In this document: positions 63,577 to 64,000 of the stretch, in pieces
Layout: each line of letters starts with the position of its first letter
Numbering within the stretch: the stretch's first letter is position 1
Assembly: GCA_023974075.1 (NCBI GenBank)
Contig: CM043788.1
Span: 23,438,496-23,502,495, forward strand
Reading direction: 5' to 3'
DNA from: Chaenocephalus aceratus
Taxonomy: Eukaryota; Chordata; Actinopteri; Perciformes; Channichthyidae
Length of the DNA stretch: 64,000 nucleotides
Program-made: the position numbers and the translations under genes
Notes under the pieces: generated by a model
Seen by the model: the letters and a program-made list of their open reading frames with translations, nothing else
Databases searched by the model: none
Told to the model about the DNA's origin: nothing

Positions 63577-64000
63577 AGGTCACCTATTGTGCAAAATCCA
63601 CTTTTCATGTATTTTCAACATAAACATGTGTCCCCTCTGTGTAAAGAGATTCTGAAAGTTTCAGGAAAAAAGATTCTGTCACTTTCTGTCCTGATCCATT
63701 TATATAAAAACCTGTCTGAAAATGAGCTGATCAGATTTTGGCCACTTTATGATGTCATAACGATTTTTTGGCTTGTGTAACCATTAGCCAATAACCAACC
63801 AAGGTAACCCCCCCCACCTTATCACCTGAATCTCCTCCTCGAGCACCATTGTGGTTATATCACAGAGGGGTGTGGGGAGTGGCTCCTTATTTTCATCTAA
63901 AGTAACAGAGAATCAGCACTTTTGAAACAGGGCTGAAACAGAGGGGTTTATGGGATGCTACGATGATCTGTTTGGTATTTGGAGCCAAACACTTCAGAGA
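63577..64000. mobile_element. TTAA-type element (AAAGGTCACC family), cut by window end
   Basis: TTAA (63573-63576) precedes AAAGGTCACCTATTGTGC. The body matches 40043-40488 in the same orientation, including TATAAAAACCTGTCTGAAAA. The right terminus lies outside the window. Confidence 0.75.

Larger units (their letters stand above)
61198..64000 (-). other. jak1 intron, continues beyond the window
   Basis: No SH2-type sequence was found, so the exon preceding 61197 lies beyond 64000. Contains the hAT-like MITE 63066-63390, a retroposon 3' end near 63404-63462 (GAAAAGCGCTATAGAAATAT) and a truncated TTAA-type element from 63577. Confidence 0.8.

Noticed and set aside
61198..64000. SH2 or FERM exons of jak1
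   Set aside because: No SH2-like arginine motif or FERM block was found in any minus-strand frame; only repeats are present.

Overview
The window is vertebrate nuclear DNA, almost certainly from a ray-finned (teleost) fish. It is AT-rich with long introns, many very long CA/TG microsatellites, and typical fish interspersed repeats (L2-type LINE fragments, hAT-like and TTAA-flanked non-autonomous DNA elements). Two conserved vertebrate genes lie tail to tail in it. A 100-base N gap (36982-37081) shows that it comes from a draft assembly.

Layout. 1-11604: no exon recognised; L2 reverse-transcriptase fragments on the minus strand (1-368 and about 7479-8222), two long TG/GT repeats, other repeats. 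11605-43114 (+): fourteen exons of a raver-family gene (ribonucleoprotein PTB-binding; called raver2 from its position beside jak1). They start inside RRM1 and run through RRM2, RRM3, the PTB-binding LLGxxP motifs, a Tyr/Gln-rich segment and the basic C-terminus. The first exon(s), with the start codon, were not found. 43115 to about 48.2 kb: long raver 3' UTR containing a TTAA-flanked MITE. 49654-61197 (-): the last fourteen coding exons of jak1, from the SH2/pseudokinase linker through JH2 and the JH1 tyrosine kinase to the stop. The FERM and SH2 exons lie beyond the right edge. 61198-64000: jak1 intron with further MITEs.

The pair matches the tail-to-tail RAVER2-JAK1 neighbourhood of other vertebrates (established knowledge). 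The products are not known to share a pathway: one is a nuclear splicing co-regulator, the other a cytoplasmic cytokine-receptor kinase.

Most notable: (1) raver exons around the N gap carry a cluster of single-base frame breaks while all fourteen jak1 exons are clean, which suggests local assembly error or, less likely, decay. (2) Two MITE insertions have their empty target site preserved elsewhere in the same window. (3) The raver C-terminal region contains a Tyr/Gln-rich, prion-like stretch. I found no convincing new gene system; the novelty is in transposon archaeology and the raver reading frame.
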